64,000 nt of DNA, taken from positions 248,001 through 312,000 of the forward strand of contig NZ_CP018835.1 of assembly GCF_002196515.1 (NCBI RefSeq). Reading direction: 5' to 3'. The stretch is from Vibrio gazogenes. Lineage in GTDB: Bacteria; Pseudomonadota; Gammaproteobacteria; Enterobacterales; Vibrionaceae. Under the pieces are notes generated by a model. It did not search any database. It was not told the DNA's origin and saw nothing but the letters and a program-made list of their open reading frames with translations. A program made the position numbers and the translations under genes. Of this stretch, positions 17,262-25,311 are shown one piece after another; the first letter of the stretch is position 1; every line of letters begins with the position of its first letter.

Positions 17262-18005
17262 TTAAAGCCTGTTCGGCTTTTTTCTTTTCCGCACAAACTG
17301 TTTGGGTGTCATACGCGCAATCTGCTGACATTCCCGGGTCATATGGGCCTGATCAGCAAAGCCCTGCTCCAGCGCCAGATCCGATAAAGAGATGTTAGGC
17401 TGTGCCCGAAGCTGCTCTAAAGTCTGTCTCACCCGTATAATGCGCTGATAATGTTTCGGAGTAATCCCCAGCCATTTCTGAAACTGACGTTCTCTCTGAC
17501 GCTGACTGATCGTTGCTCGCTCTTGGTGGATAATATGACTGACATCCTGAGGCTCATATGCTGCAATCAGATCTTGGCACCAGTGGTATAACGCAACCAT
17601 TCTTGCTGACGGCGAATGCGCTGCTTGCAGAGATTCAAATGTCGCTAACGCCAAAGAGGCGAGCGGATGATCCCCCTCAATTCGTAACGGCTGTGCTAAG
17701 CGTTGACCAAACAACTGATAACTGACAGCAGGATGAAAGCGCACCCCGGCCATAACTGTACCGGGTGGCAGACAAACCTGATGCGCCAGTGTGCTGACTG
17801 GCAGTAACAGAACCCCCGGGCTCTGCCACTCGCCGTCCATCTGCACCTCATTTTGCAAAATGAACGTCACGCCAGTTCCGGCATCACTGAGTAATTGCTT
17901 ATGCACCGTTTGCACCGTGTCAGACGCGACGGAAACCGACCAGATTGCCTGAATATGGCTAGCTAACCTCCCCTGAGGTTTAAATATCTCAAAGTCCAAA
18001 CTCAA
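17262..18005 (-). CDS. AraC-family transcriptional regulator
   Basis: 247 residues. An N-terminal DUF6597-like sensor region (IQAIWSVSVA and VGVRFHPAVSYQLFG-type block AGVRFHPAVSYQLF) precedes a C-terminal AraC HTH pair, with RQRERQFQKWLGITPKHY and LALEQGFADQAHMTRECQ. It lies 121 bp downstream of, and in the same direction as, the AhpD-like gene, which is its most likely target or co-transcribed partner. The inducer is unknown. Confidence 0.88.
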   Translation of the reverse strand: MSLDFEIFKPQGRLASHIQAIWSVSVASDTVQTVHKQLLSDAGTGVTFILQNEVQMDGEWQSPGVLLLPVSTLAHQVCLPPGTVMAGVRFHPAVSYQLFGQRLAQPLRIEGDHPLASLALATFESLQAAHSPSARMVALYHWCQDLIAAYEPQDVSHIIHQERATISQRQRERQFQKWLGITPKHYQRIIRVRQTLEQLRAQPNISLSDLALEQGFADQAHMTRECQQIARMTPKQFVRKRKKPNRL

Positions 18006-18126
18006 ACGAATTATCCCTATTTAACCGCAACTCAGAAAAGAACATCGTATCAATTGATACGCTTTCTTCTTCGTCTTAAGTTAAAGTATAAACGGTGAAG
18101 TCACGATTAGATTAACCCGAGTTAAA

Positions 18127-18588
18127 TTATTTGGGCTGGTATACACCCACCTGAGGCTTAAATGCCTTCACGATTCGATTCCAACTATTGATGGCATTGA
18201 TCGCAAACGTCAGGTTGACCATCGCTTTTTCACCAAAGGTATTCAAAGTAAGTTGATAGGTATCATCATCGACCGGCAGGCCTGCCGTCAGTAATTCAGC
18301 CCAGCCCAACGCAACTTGTTCTGGATCGCTGTAGAAGTACATGTCTTTCCACGCACTAAGCCCCCATATCCGTTCAGGCCGTTCTCCGAGTTTAAGTGCG
18401 TCTTTACTGTGCATATCGATACAAAATGCACACTGATTGATTTGTGAAACACGCAACTTGACCAGTTCCCATATGGTCATATTCATGGTGTCAGATTGGC
18501 GAAATTGCTCATGGAAATACGCTTCCTGAGCATACAAGATGTCAATTGCCTTTGGTGCGATGTCAGTATAGCTGAGTCGTTTTTGCAT
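18127..18588 (-). CDS. Carboxymuconolactone decarboxylase-family (AhpD-like) protein
   Basis: 153 residues with the AhpD core QCAFCIDMHSKDALKLGE: a CxxC redox pair (CAFC) and the following His, typical of alkylhydroperoxidase-like members of the family. The second block WAELLTAG and the C-terminal LTFAINAINSWNRI also fit. Probable role is thiol-dependent peroxide reduction in the cytosol; the physiological substrate is unknown. It has its own promoter region upstream and an AraC regulator downstream. Confidence 0.9.
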   Translation of the reverse strand: MQKRLSYTDIAPKAIDILYAQEAYFHEQFRQSDTMNMTIWELVKLRVSQINQCAFCIDMHSKDALKLGERPERIWGLSAWKDMYFYSDPEQVALGWAELLTAGLPVDDDTYQLTLNTFGEKAMVNLTFAINAINSWNRIVKAFKPQVGVYQPK

Positions 18589-18895
18589 GGTCTTTCTCCT
18601 TTATTTTGTACATGATAAAAAACGCGCTGAGCAATAGATTGAAGATTTTCGACATTTTGCTGAAATTCCCCCCACAACCATATTTCGGTCATCAACGAAG
18701 CATCGTTTTTTCAATTCGCTATAGTAGCTGCAACAAGACTTGGGCCGATTAGAACAACGCAACAGACAACTGATTGCGGATATCGCCCCAAGCAAAGTTA
18801 AGCACGCTTGAAAAACAGTCGGTTTATTTCTAAATCAAGACTTCCCAATCAATCGGTGGCTGTAGTGATCTGACAGCCACTGTCACTTCAATGCT
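18589..18895. other. Non-coding region with a possible gene fragment
   Basis: Holds the upstream region of the AhpD-like gene. On the plus strand, 18728-18811 reads as 27 helical residues (LQQDLGRLEQRN... ending PSKVKHA) directly after a stop codon and before TGA, which may be the tail of a lost gene. No start or full domain is present. Confidence 0.3.
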
Positions 18896-19220
18896 ACCCT
18901 GTTAACTCACTCGCAAAACCTCATACTTTTTTCATACTTTTATTTTCCCCAAAACAGATAACCTACGCCCTGCACTGGCAGAATCCGGTGCCGGGCGTAG
19001 GAACCCGCTCACAAGACTCCAAGTATTATAGGTTGCTAACTTTTAGTTGGTTTTCTACTATATGCGGCTTCAGCACATCTGAATTATGGTGAGCTGGGCA
19101 AGGCAGCCTTGGCTGACCGTGTCTTGGAGAGCGGTATTCCTACACCTTGTTCCAGTTCACCACCCGAGTGTAGGAACTCTTGTGGTGAGTTTATTTTCAT
19201 CATTCTCCAAGGAATCAACT
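18896..19220 (+). repeat. Repeat leader, copy A, with long hairpin
   Basis: First of four related elements (others near 25771, 27453 and 48474). It starts ACCCTGTTAACTCACTCGCA, then two spaced copies of TCATACTTTT, and then a hairpin at 18962-19001. That hairpin has a 9-bp outer stem CCTACGCCC/GGGCGTAGG and a 7-bp inner stem GCACTGG/CCGGTGC around CAGAAT, followed by GAACCCGC and GGTTGCTAACTTT. Relative to copy B it holds about 130 extra bases. These contain a second hairpin (19139-19174) with the same CCTAC...GTAGGAAC ends. It leads into the small gene at 19221. Confidence 0.8.
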
Positions 19221-19418
19221 ATGTACGAAACTATCCCTTACGATCCCGTGTTTGCCCAAAAAGCCCGCGAATACCTGCGCCAGTTAGAAGAGATGTTTGA
19301 AGCCGAACAGCGGCAAAACAGTCAAGAGCTGCGCAACGTGCTGCTGTATCTGAACAATCTGATTACCACCCATTACGTGCGCTACCATCAAGAGCTTGAT
19401 GGGGAGGATTTGGTGTAG
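19221..19418 (+). CDS. Small repeated-family protein, copy A
   Basis: 65 residues, starting MYETIPYDPVFAQKAREY, then an amphipathic, Glu/Gln-rich helix (LRQLEEMFEAEQRQNSQELR), a more hydrophobic helix (NVLLYLNNLITTHYV) and an acidic tail. AAGGA lies eight bases before the ATG and a terminator follows. The copy at 25961 is about 90% identical in protein and carries many third-position changes, which argues for selection on the protein. No signal peptide or membrane span; likely a small cytosolic helical protein. I do not recognise the family. Confidence 0.8.
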   Translation: MYETIPYDPVFAQKAREYLRQLEEMFEAEQRQNSQELRNVLLYLNNLITTHYVRYHQELDGEDLV

Positions 19419-19436
19419 TTACTGGTAAGATGATGT

Positions 19437-19461
19437 CGAGCCGCGAATGCGGCTCGTTTTA
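19437..19461 (+). terminator. Terminator of small-protein unit A
   Basis: CGAGCCGC / GCGGCTCG stem with GAAT loop and TTTT tail, 18 bp after the stop. The same stem with a different loop follows copy B, so the terminator belongs to the repeated unit. Confidence 0.88.
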
Positions 19462-19570
19462 GAAAGGCATAAATGGTCTGCTATTCACTTCATAAGATAC
19501 CACCTCTGCCGGTTAACTCGTTGAGACATATTCACCTCAGCAGAGCTAACCACTGCTACTTTTTTCAAAC

Positions 19571-19609
19571 CGTATAGCCAGCAACTCGGTGACTGGCTAT
19601 ACGCTTTTT
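19571..19609 (+). terminator. Hairpin downstream of DHDPS-family copy 1
   Basis: Perfect 11-bp stem CGTATAGCCAG / CTGGCTATACG with an eleven-base loop and CTTTTT on the plus strand. It sits at the end of the minus-strand gene and may work in both directions. Confidence 0.65.
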
Positions 19610-19611
19610 CA

Positions 19612-20541
19612 TTAATCAACAAGTCCGGCAGAACGAAGAGCGGCTGCAATTTCTTCGTGTGCACCTTCTTGTAGGGGTTGGAGCGGATTACGAACTGTTG
19701 CATGCTCAAGAATACCCCGAGCAACCAGACCTTCTTTTAACGCCACTGTGCCTTCCATATGTGAACCGCGATGATAAACATTCTGAGTCACTGGGAATAA
19801 TTGATCATGAATGGCACGGGCTTTCGGATAGTCACGCGCTTTACCAGCTTCAATCAGTTCAACCAAAGGCTCAGGCGCCAGACCGCCGTAACCGACGAGC
19901 GCACCGTCAACATCAAACATGGTGTGAAGTAGATATTCATCATGGCAGGTCAAAATCGTTAGCTCTGGACATTCACGACGAATAATTGGAATTTCGGTAT
20001 CCCAGCGGCGCATGTTGCGAACACCATTTTTCATCGCAATCACACCCGGCTGTTTTGCAATATCTAACAGGGTTTGCAGGTTATAAGTCGCTTTCGTCAC
20101 ATCAGGATATTGGAACAGAATCAGTGGTAATCCACTTTCTTCATGGACTGTTTTATAACGTTTTTGCGGGGCACCTTCTTGGTAACCAAAACGTAGCCAA
20201 CCGTGTGAAGGATACAGCAGACCCGCAGAAGCACCGGCTTCGACCGCACGCTTCGCTTCCAGCGCTGCAACCATATCCCCTTCACCAGTAATACCGGCGA
20301 TAATTGGGATTTCATCATTGACCGCATCTTTAAAAGCAGTAATCACCGCGCACTGCTCTTCAGGCGTTAAAAAAGTCCCTTCGCCTGCATGACCAAGCAC
20401 GACAAGCCCTTTCACGCCATCAACACTTGCCAGCCATGAACCGAGGCGTTTGATCGCAGCAAAGTCAACATCGCCATCACGGGTAAAAGGGGTTACTGGA
20501 GCAGGTACAAGACCTTTCAAATCAATTTCGTGTTTCATCAT
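19612..20541 (-). CDS. DHDPS/N-acetylneuraminate lyase-family protein, copy 1
   Basis: 309 residues forming a DapA-type TIM barrel: LVPAPVTPFTRDGDVDF at the N-terminus, PIIAGITGEGD, and the Schiff-base lysine in VIAMKNG. The usual pyruvate-binding GTTGE is GHAGEG here, and the expected YY pair is replaced by LLYPSHGW. It is therefore unlikely to make dihydrodipicolinate and probably acts on another 2-oxo acid or aldol substrate. It differs by a single residue (Gln for Arg near the end) from the copy at 24237. A 34-bp LacI-type palindrome precedes the gene and a LacI regulator is encoded divergently. Confidence 0.88.
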   Translation of the reverse strand: MMKHEIDLKGLVPAPVTPFTRDGDVDFAAIKRLGSWLASVDGVKGLVVLGHAGEGTFLTPEEQCAVITAFKDAVNDEIPIIAGITGEGDMVAALEAKRAVEAGASAGLLYPSHGWLRFGYQEGAPQKRYKTVHEESGLPLILFQYPDVTKATYNLQTLLDIAKQPGVIAMKNGVRNMRRWDTEIPIIRRECPELTILTCHDEYLLHTMFDVDGALVGYGGLAPEPLVELIEAGKARDYPKARAIHDQLFPVTQNVYHRGSHMEGTVALKEGLVARGILEHATVRNPLQPLQEGAHEEIAAALRSAGLVD

Positions 20542-20570
20542 TCGTTCCTATTTATTTGTATTTGTTTGCC

Positions 20571-20604
20571 AAAGTGCAAACGTTCTTGCAAACGTTTGCA
20601 CTTT
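20571..20604. promoter_or_regulatory. LacI-type operator upstream of DHDPS-family copy 1
   Basis: A long palindrome with 14-bp arms (AAAGTGCAAACGTT and its complement) that also contains the classic LacI/GalR-family site TGCAAACGTTTGCA at 20587-20600. It lies 30-63 bp upstream of the start codon, where it would block transcription. The most likely ligand-controlled binder is the adjacent LacI-family protein. Confidence 0.75.
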
Positions 20605-20901
20605 GGGTTTAATATACTGCGAATCAGCTTTGCTTCAAGAAAAGTTGCTGCTTATTGCCAATGAATTCACAAAAAAAATAAGAATTATTTCGTGCATCTT
20701 TCCACGTGATCTAGCACACAGAAATTTTATTTAATACGTTTTAAGGAAATGAGGATGTGACATGAAAATGTACTGCAAATTATAAGATGAGATTGAAGCA
20801 TTTGAATCTTTAAAACGAACGTTCCATGCCGTCATGTAACTTTTACTCTCGGCAGGCTCTAGTGTTATAATTGCCCGACTATTATAAATGATATTACTAT
20901 A

Positions 20902-21930
20902 ATGAATGACTTAACGAACCAAAAACCTCCGGCAAAAGCCTTACCTGTAACGTTAAAAGATGTCGCAAAAGCGACTGGCGTAAGTATATCTACCGTATCT
21001 CGGATCCTTGATGAGCGATTACCTAAATCCAAGAGCAAATCGGCAGAGAAAGTCAGGGCTGTCGCTAAAGAGCTTGGATATACACGAGATGTCATGGCAT
21101 CCAGTTTAAGGAGAGGTGGAACTGGAACTATCGGCGTTTTGGTTCCTCACCTTACAGACACCGTGATGGCTATTCTGTATGAAGAGTTAGCAAAAGCTGC
21201 TCAACAAAGTGGCTATTTTACAATTGTGGCTACGTGTGGTGATGAGTTAGAAGAGGAAGAAAAAGCGATTGAATCTCTTTTAGGGAGACGTGTTGATGGG
21301 CTCATTCTTGCGACTTCAAGATTAGATAGTCATTCTACAGAAAAGTTAAGACGCTCCGGAGTGCCTCATACATTAGTATTGAGAACCGACCATACGAGTA
21401 ACTCCGTTGTGGGCAACGATATTCATGGTGGATATATAGCGACTCGTCATTTAATCGATCTCGGCCATACAAGAATTGGGATTGTTGCTGGTCCGAGTTA
21501 CTCATCGAACTCATTGGGTCGAACTGAAGGGTATAAAAATGCATTAACACAAGCCGGAATAGCGTTTGAACAATCGCTATGTATTGAATCACGTTTTGAT
21601 TTTGAATCCGGAGAGAATGCAGGAAGAACCCTTTTAAGTCTGCCAGATAGACCGACTGCCATTTTCGCCGTGACCGACAACCTAGCCCTCGGTGTTATAT
21701 CTGCAGCAAAAGAATTCAAATTAACGCCAGGAACAGATTTTGCGTTAGTTGGCTACAATGATACGCCACTCGCAAATATGCTACCGACACCGATATCATC
21801 TGTTCATATTCCGTTAGATTTTATCGCTTACAAAGCGGTCGATCTTTTATTTGGAGACAAAACAGGCGAAATTGTAGAAATTATGCCGAGCTTAATTCCT
21901 AGACATTCATCCATCTATTACAAGGTGTAG
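20902..21930 (+). CDS. LacI-family transcriptional regulator
   Basis: 342 residues: an N-terminal HTH (VTLKDVAKATGVSISTVSRILDE, residues about 17-40) with hinge, then a periplasmic-binding-like sensor domain (TIGVLVPHLTDTVMAILYEEL and the C-terminal SVHIPLDFIAYKAVDLLF). It is divergent from DHDPS-family copy 1, and LacI-type operators occur in front of both copies. It is therefore the probable repressor of this gene set; the inducer may be the transported substrate. An effector cannot be named from sequence. Confidence 0.92.
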   Translation: MNDLTNQKPPAKALPVTLKDVAKATGVSISTVSRILDERLPKSKSKSAEKVRAVAKELGYTRDVMASSLRRGGTGTIGVLVPHLTDTVMAILYEELAKAAQQSGYFTIVATCGDELEEEEKAIESLLGRRVDGLILATSRLDSHSTEKLRRSGVPHTLVLRTDHTSNSVVGNDIHGGYIATRHLIDLGHTRIGIVAGPSYSSNSLGRTEGYKNALTQAGIAFEQSLCIESRFDFESGENAGRTLLSLPDRPTAIFAVTDNLALGVISAAKEFKLTPGTDFALVGYNDTPLANMLPTPISSVHIPLDFIAYKAVDLLFGDKTGEIVEIMPSLIPRHSSIYYKV

Positions 21931-22032
21931 ATATTATTCATCGTTTACAAGAAAAAGTTTATCAATAACAAATCCGAGTAAAATATCACTCGGATTAATG
22001 CCCTCTATCCCATCACTTTTAACGACTGATAC

Positions 22033-22815
22033 TTATATAATAACTTTTTGATATATATTTACTATATTCTCTTTATCTAAATCATAGTTATTAACTATTT
22101 TCTCTATTTCTTCTTTATCATACTGCCCGTCTTTATATAACAATATAAACACTTCATCACCATTTTTTAAGAAATTATCTTTCCCAAAATCAGTATAGCG
22201 AGTCGCGCCTATGGCAATTTGAATCGTTTCAGGAAAGTCACAACTTTCCAGGATATTGATTAAATCATCTTTTACTTCAGTTTCTTCTTGACTATTTATT
22301 GTATCTTTTATCCAAGATAACAATGTATCATATTTGAATGTGTACTCTTTTGTAGAACAATCCTCATTGTATTGATGAAGGACATTATTTCGCTTTACAA
22401 AACTAACAATTCTTAAATTTTCTAATTCCGAATCTTCAGCGTATGAACATAAAGGAATAGGTTTCAAATAAGCCCCTTTAGAGCAAGTCCCCCAGTTTTT
22501 CTTCAGTGAGATTTTCTTTATGTCATTACTTCTAATTGAGCAATCGTTAAATAAAGTATAATGTGTAGCGCTCAGGTTAACGACTTTACCATCTTTATAT
22601 TGCACATCGAAAAAAAGGGATATTTCAGGCTCAATTTGATAATTATAATCATTTGTTATTCTCAGGTAATCTTCGCTGACAGGATAAACACTAAGATAAC
22701 CATCCATTCCTTTGGCATAAATTGGGAATATACACCCAGGAATATCAATGTTGTTATTTCCCTTATTTACTTGACCTAAATGACCTTTAAAATTACCGGA
22801 TATTCCGAATATCAT
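22033..22815 (-). CDS. DUF5718-like protein
   Basis: 260 residues. It starts MIFGISGNFKGHLGQ, with IFPIYAKG and YLSVYPVSEDYLRI later; this resembles DUF5718 proteins, a poorly known family related to the fumarylacetoacetate-hydrolase fold. The middle contains the paired blocks ISLFFDVQYKDGKVV and FNDCSIRSNDIKKISLKKNWG; the second half holds IAIGATRYTDFG. The gene is markedly A/T-rich compared with its neighbours, suggesting separate acquisition. It follows the Nramp-like gene by 60 bp on the same strand, probably in one transcript. If the fold is right it may hydrolyse or hydrate an acyl or oxo-acid intermediate. Confidence 0.6.
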   Translation of the reverse strand: MIFGISGNFKGHLGQVNKGNNNIDIPGCIFPIYAKGMDGYLSVYPVSEDYLRITNDYNYQIEPEISLFFDVQYKDGKVVNLSATHYTLFNDCSIRSNDIKKISLKKNWGTCSKGAYLKPIPLCSYAEDSELENLRIVSFVKRNNVLHQYNEDCSTKEYTFKYDTLLSWIKDTINSQEETEVKDDLINILESCDFPETIQIAIGATRYTDFGKDNFLKNGDEVFILLYKDGQYDKEEIEKIVNNYDLDKENIVNIYQKVII

Positions 22816-22875
22816 ATATCACCTCATTCAAATAACATCTAGGGTTTACGAATATCCCCTAGATGTTATGCTGTT

Positions 22876-24147
22876 TTATGCAAAAAGTTTAATAATCAAT
22901 CTAAATGACAAAGAAAATATTGCAAGTAAACCTATCAATCCCATTGTTAGATGTAAGTTTTTATTCACTAACTTACCCATAATGGATTTTTTAGATGAAA
23001 TAACAAATAATAGGATACCTAAAAACGGTGCGACAAGAACTGTTAAAGCTTGTGCTAAAATAATTAATTTAATTGGTGAGCCATTATTAAATATGGCAAC
23101 TGATGCGCCAAATATTAAAATACCATAGACAAAAAATTTCACTTTTGAACATGATAATTTATTACCCCACCCTACCGCATCACATAATAGTGTTCCGCCA
23201 GCAGAGGCATTTGCGGCCATAGATGAAAATGCCGCAGAAAAGAACCCAATACTAAAAATAATGGATCCCATTTTTCCTGATAACGGCTCTAATACTTTAG
23301 TCAGTTGGGTAAAATTATTCGCTGTTTCACCTGTCACATTAAATACTGCGGCAGATACAATGATAACCAACATTGTCATAGCCGCCGTAGCTATATTGCC
23401 AGGGATCGTATCAGCAATCGTAAGGTGCTTATATTGCTCTGGTTTCAGCCCGCGCTCATGGATAGAATATCCACTATAAAATGCTGAATTAATCGAAAAG
23501 TTTGTGCCAATTAATGCTATTAGTAAATACCCTGCTTCAGCCGGTATTGTGGGAATAAATCCCATAGAGACATCAACCCACTCAGGATCACTTAAAATCG
23601 CAGATCCCAAAAAACCTAATGACATAATTGCAATCAGAGCGACAAGCATCTTCTCTAATGCGCGATACGCATTTTTCATCGCAATCAAAATACCAACTGC
23701 GACAGTTGAAGCCAATACCCAAGCAACAACTGAACCACCAAATAATAACTGTAAAGCGATACCAGAGCCGACTGCATTCCCAACAGAAAAACATAACGTA
23801 ATGAAAAATACACCGACCCCAGCTAACACGCCAATTTTGTGACCTAAAGTTTCCTTGATTGTATCAACTAATGATTTTTCACCCGTTGCAAGGCCGATTC
23901 TCACAGACATGTCATTAAAGAAAAACATGAGAATACCAGAGACAACGATGACCCATAGTAGATGGTATCCATATTGACTACCTGCTTGTACGGCTGATGT
24001 CAGTGCACCGGGGCCGAATCGCCATGCACCAGCAACAAATGCGGGTCCCATGAGGAGTAAAATCTTGTACCAATTAGACGACTTTTCGCCTTGTTGATAC
24101 GAGTTACCGACAGTTTTTACTGTCTCTATTCTCGTATTAGATTTCAT
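22876..24147 (-). CDS. Atypical Nramp-family membrane transporter
   Basis: 423 residues with about eleven membrane segments and the Nramp layout. In helix 1 the metal-binding DPGN motif is replaced by GPGA (RFGPGALTSAVQAGSQYGY), although AGSQYGY is kept. In helix 6 the MPH motif is absent (NFSINSAFYSGYSIHERGL). Both metal-ligand sites are therefore missing, so transport of Mn2+ or Fe2+ by the usual mechanism is unlikely. The gene lies between two nearly identical DHDPS-family genes, so it may import their substrate. The sequence is A/T-rich relative to the window. Confidence 0.82.
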   Translation of the reverse strand: MKSNTRIETVKTVGNSYQQGEKSSNWYKILLLMGPAFVAGAWRFGPGALTSAVQAGSQYGYHLLWVIVVSGILMFFFNDMSVRIGLATGEKSLVDTIKETLGHKIGVLAGVGVFFITLCFSVGNAVGSGIALQLLFGGSVVAWVLASTVAVGILIAMKNAYRALEKMLVALIAIMSLGFLGSAILSDPEWVDVSMGFIPTIPAEAGYLLIALIGTNFSINSAFYSGYSIHERGLKPEQYKHLTIADTIPGNIATAAMTMLVIIVSAAVFNVTGETANNFTQLTKVLEPLSGKMGSIIFSIGFFSAAFSSMAANASAGGTLLCDAVGWGNKLSCSKVKFFVYGILIFGASVAIFNNGSPIKLIILAQALTVLVAPFLGILLFVISSKKSIMGKLVNKNLHLTMGLIGLLAIFSLSFRLIIKLFA

Positions 24148-24197
24148 ACAATACCTACATTTTTTGTTTCACGTTTGAATTATTATTTTTTATAGAG

Positions 24198-24222
24198 GAC
24201 CAGAATCTCTTGGATTCTGGTC
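24198..24222. terminator. Hairpin between DHDPS copy 2 and the Nramp-like gene
   Basis: Ten-bp stem GACCAGAATC / GATTCTGGTC with a short loop, in the 89-bp gap between two co-directional minus-strand genes. No U-run follows on the minus strand, so it may be an mRNA-stabilising or partial attenuation structure. Confidence 0.45.
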
Positions 24223-24236
24223 TCGACATGCTCGTG

Positions 24237-25166
24237 TTAATCAACGAGTCCGGCAGAACGAAGAGCGGCGGCAATTTCTTCGTGCGCACCTTCTTGTAGG
24301 GGGCGGAGTGGATTACGAACTGTTGCATGCTCAAGAATCCCTCGGGCAACCAGTCCTTCTTTTAAGGCCACTGTTCCTTCCATATGTGAACCGCGGTGAT
24401 AAACATTCTGCGTTACTGGGAATAATTGATCGTGAATGGCACGGGCTTTCGGATAGTCACGCGCTTTACCTGCTTCAATCAGTTCAACCAAAGGCTCAGG
24501 CGCCAGACCGCCGTAACCGACGAGCGCACCGTCAACATCAAACATAGTGTGAAGTAGGTATTCATCATGGCAGGTCAAAATCGTTAGCTCTGGACATTCA
24601 CGACGAATAATTGGAATTTCGGTATCCCAGCGGCGCATGTTGCGAACACCATTTTTCATCGCAATCACACCCGGCTGTTTTGCAATATCTAACAGGGTTT
24701 GCAGGTTATAAGTCGCTTTCGTCACATCAGGATATTGGAACAGAATCAGTGGTAATCCACTTTCTTCATGGACTGTTTTATAACGTTTTTGCGGGGCACC
24801 TTCTTGGTAACCAAAACGTAGCCAACCATGTGAAGGATATAGCAAACCCGCAGAAGCACCGGCTTCGACCGCACGCTTCGCTTCCAGCGCTGCAACCATA
24901 TCTCCTTCACCAGTAATACCGGCAATAATTGGGATTTCATCATTGACCGCATCTTTAAAAGCAGTAATCACCGCGCACTGCTCTTCAGGTGTTAAAAAAG
25001 TCCCTTCGCCCGCATGACCAAGCACAACAAGCCCTTTCACGCCATCAACACTTGCCAGCCATGAACCGAGGCGTTTGATCGCAGCAAAGTCAACATCGCC
25101 ATCACGGGTAAAAGGAGTTACTGGAGCAGGCACAAGACCTTTCAAATCAATTTCATGTTTCATCAT
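24237..25166 (-). CDS. DHDPS/N-acetylneuraminate lyase-family protein, copy 2
   Basis: Identical in length (309 residues) to the gene at 19612 and different at one residue (NPLRPLQEG). It has the same active-site layout: GHAGEG in place of GTTGE, catalytic lysine in VIAMKNG. It precedes the Nramp-like transporter on the same strand by 89 bp, so this copy is the likely operon partner of the transporter, while copy 1 stands alone across the lacI gene. Its upstream region has diverged from that of copy 1 but keeps one LacI-type operator. Confidence 0.88.
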   Translation of the reverse strand: MMKHEIDLKGLVPAPVTPFTRDGDVDFAAIKRLGSWLASVDGVKGLVVLGHAGEGTFLTPEEQCAVITAFKDAVNDEIPIIAGITGEGDMVAALEAKRAVEAGASAGLLYPSHGWLRFGYQEGAPQKRYKTVHEESGLPLILFQYPDVTKATYNLQTLLDIAKQPGVIAMKNGVRNMRRWDTEIPIIRRECPELTILTCHDEYLLHTMFDVDGALVGYGGLAPEPLVELIEAGKARDYPKARAIHDQLFPVTQNVYHRGSHMEGTVALKEGLVARGILEHATVRNPLRPLQEGAHEEIAAALRSAGLVD

Positions 25167-25214
25167 TCGTTCCTATTTATTCGTTGTATTTTTCCCTCAA
25201 ACTGAGAACGTTCT

Positions 25215-25228
25215 TGCAAACGTTTGCA
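25215..25228. promoter_or_regulatory. LacI-type operator upstream of DHDPS-family copy 2
   Basis: TGCAAACGTTTGCA, identical to the core site before copy 1, 49-62 bp upstream of the start codon. The outer palindrome arms seen at copy 1 are lost here, so the two promoters probably bind the repressor differently. Confidence 0.7.
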
Positions 25229-25311
25229 GCTCAATTAATATACTTCGAACCAACTTTGCTTCAAGAAAAGTTGACTTTTATTGCCAATGAATTCACAAAA
25301 AAAAGTAAGAG

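Larger units (their letters stand above)
24234..25311 (-). repeat. 1.1-kb direct duplication (partner 19609-20690)
   Basis: The coding sequence plus about 140 bp upstream is duplicated in the same orientation. The coding parts differ at only a few dozen positions, nearly all silent. The upstream parts share TTGCTTCAAGAAAAGTTG and TTGCCAATGAATTCAC but differ by many substitutions and small indels. The two copies bracket lacI, the DUF5718-like gene and the Nramp-like gene. Confidence 0.85.

Noticed and set aside
18728..18811. Small protein-coding fragment (27 helical residues)
   Set aside because: No start codon, no recognisable family and no counterpart elsewhere in the window; at most a gene tail, mentioned only in the region note.
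19612..25166. DapA of lysine biosynthesis, duplicated
   Set aside because: GTTGE and the YY active-site pair are not present, and the genes sit under LacI-type operators with a transporter, which does not suit a housekeeping lysine gene.
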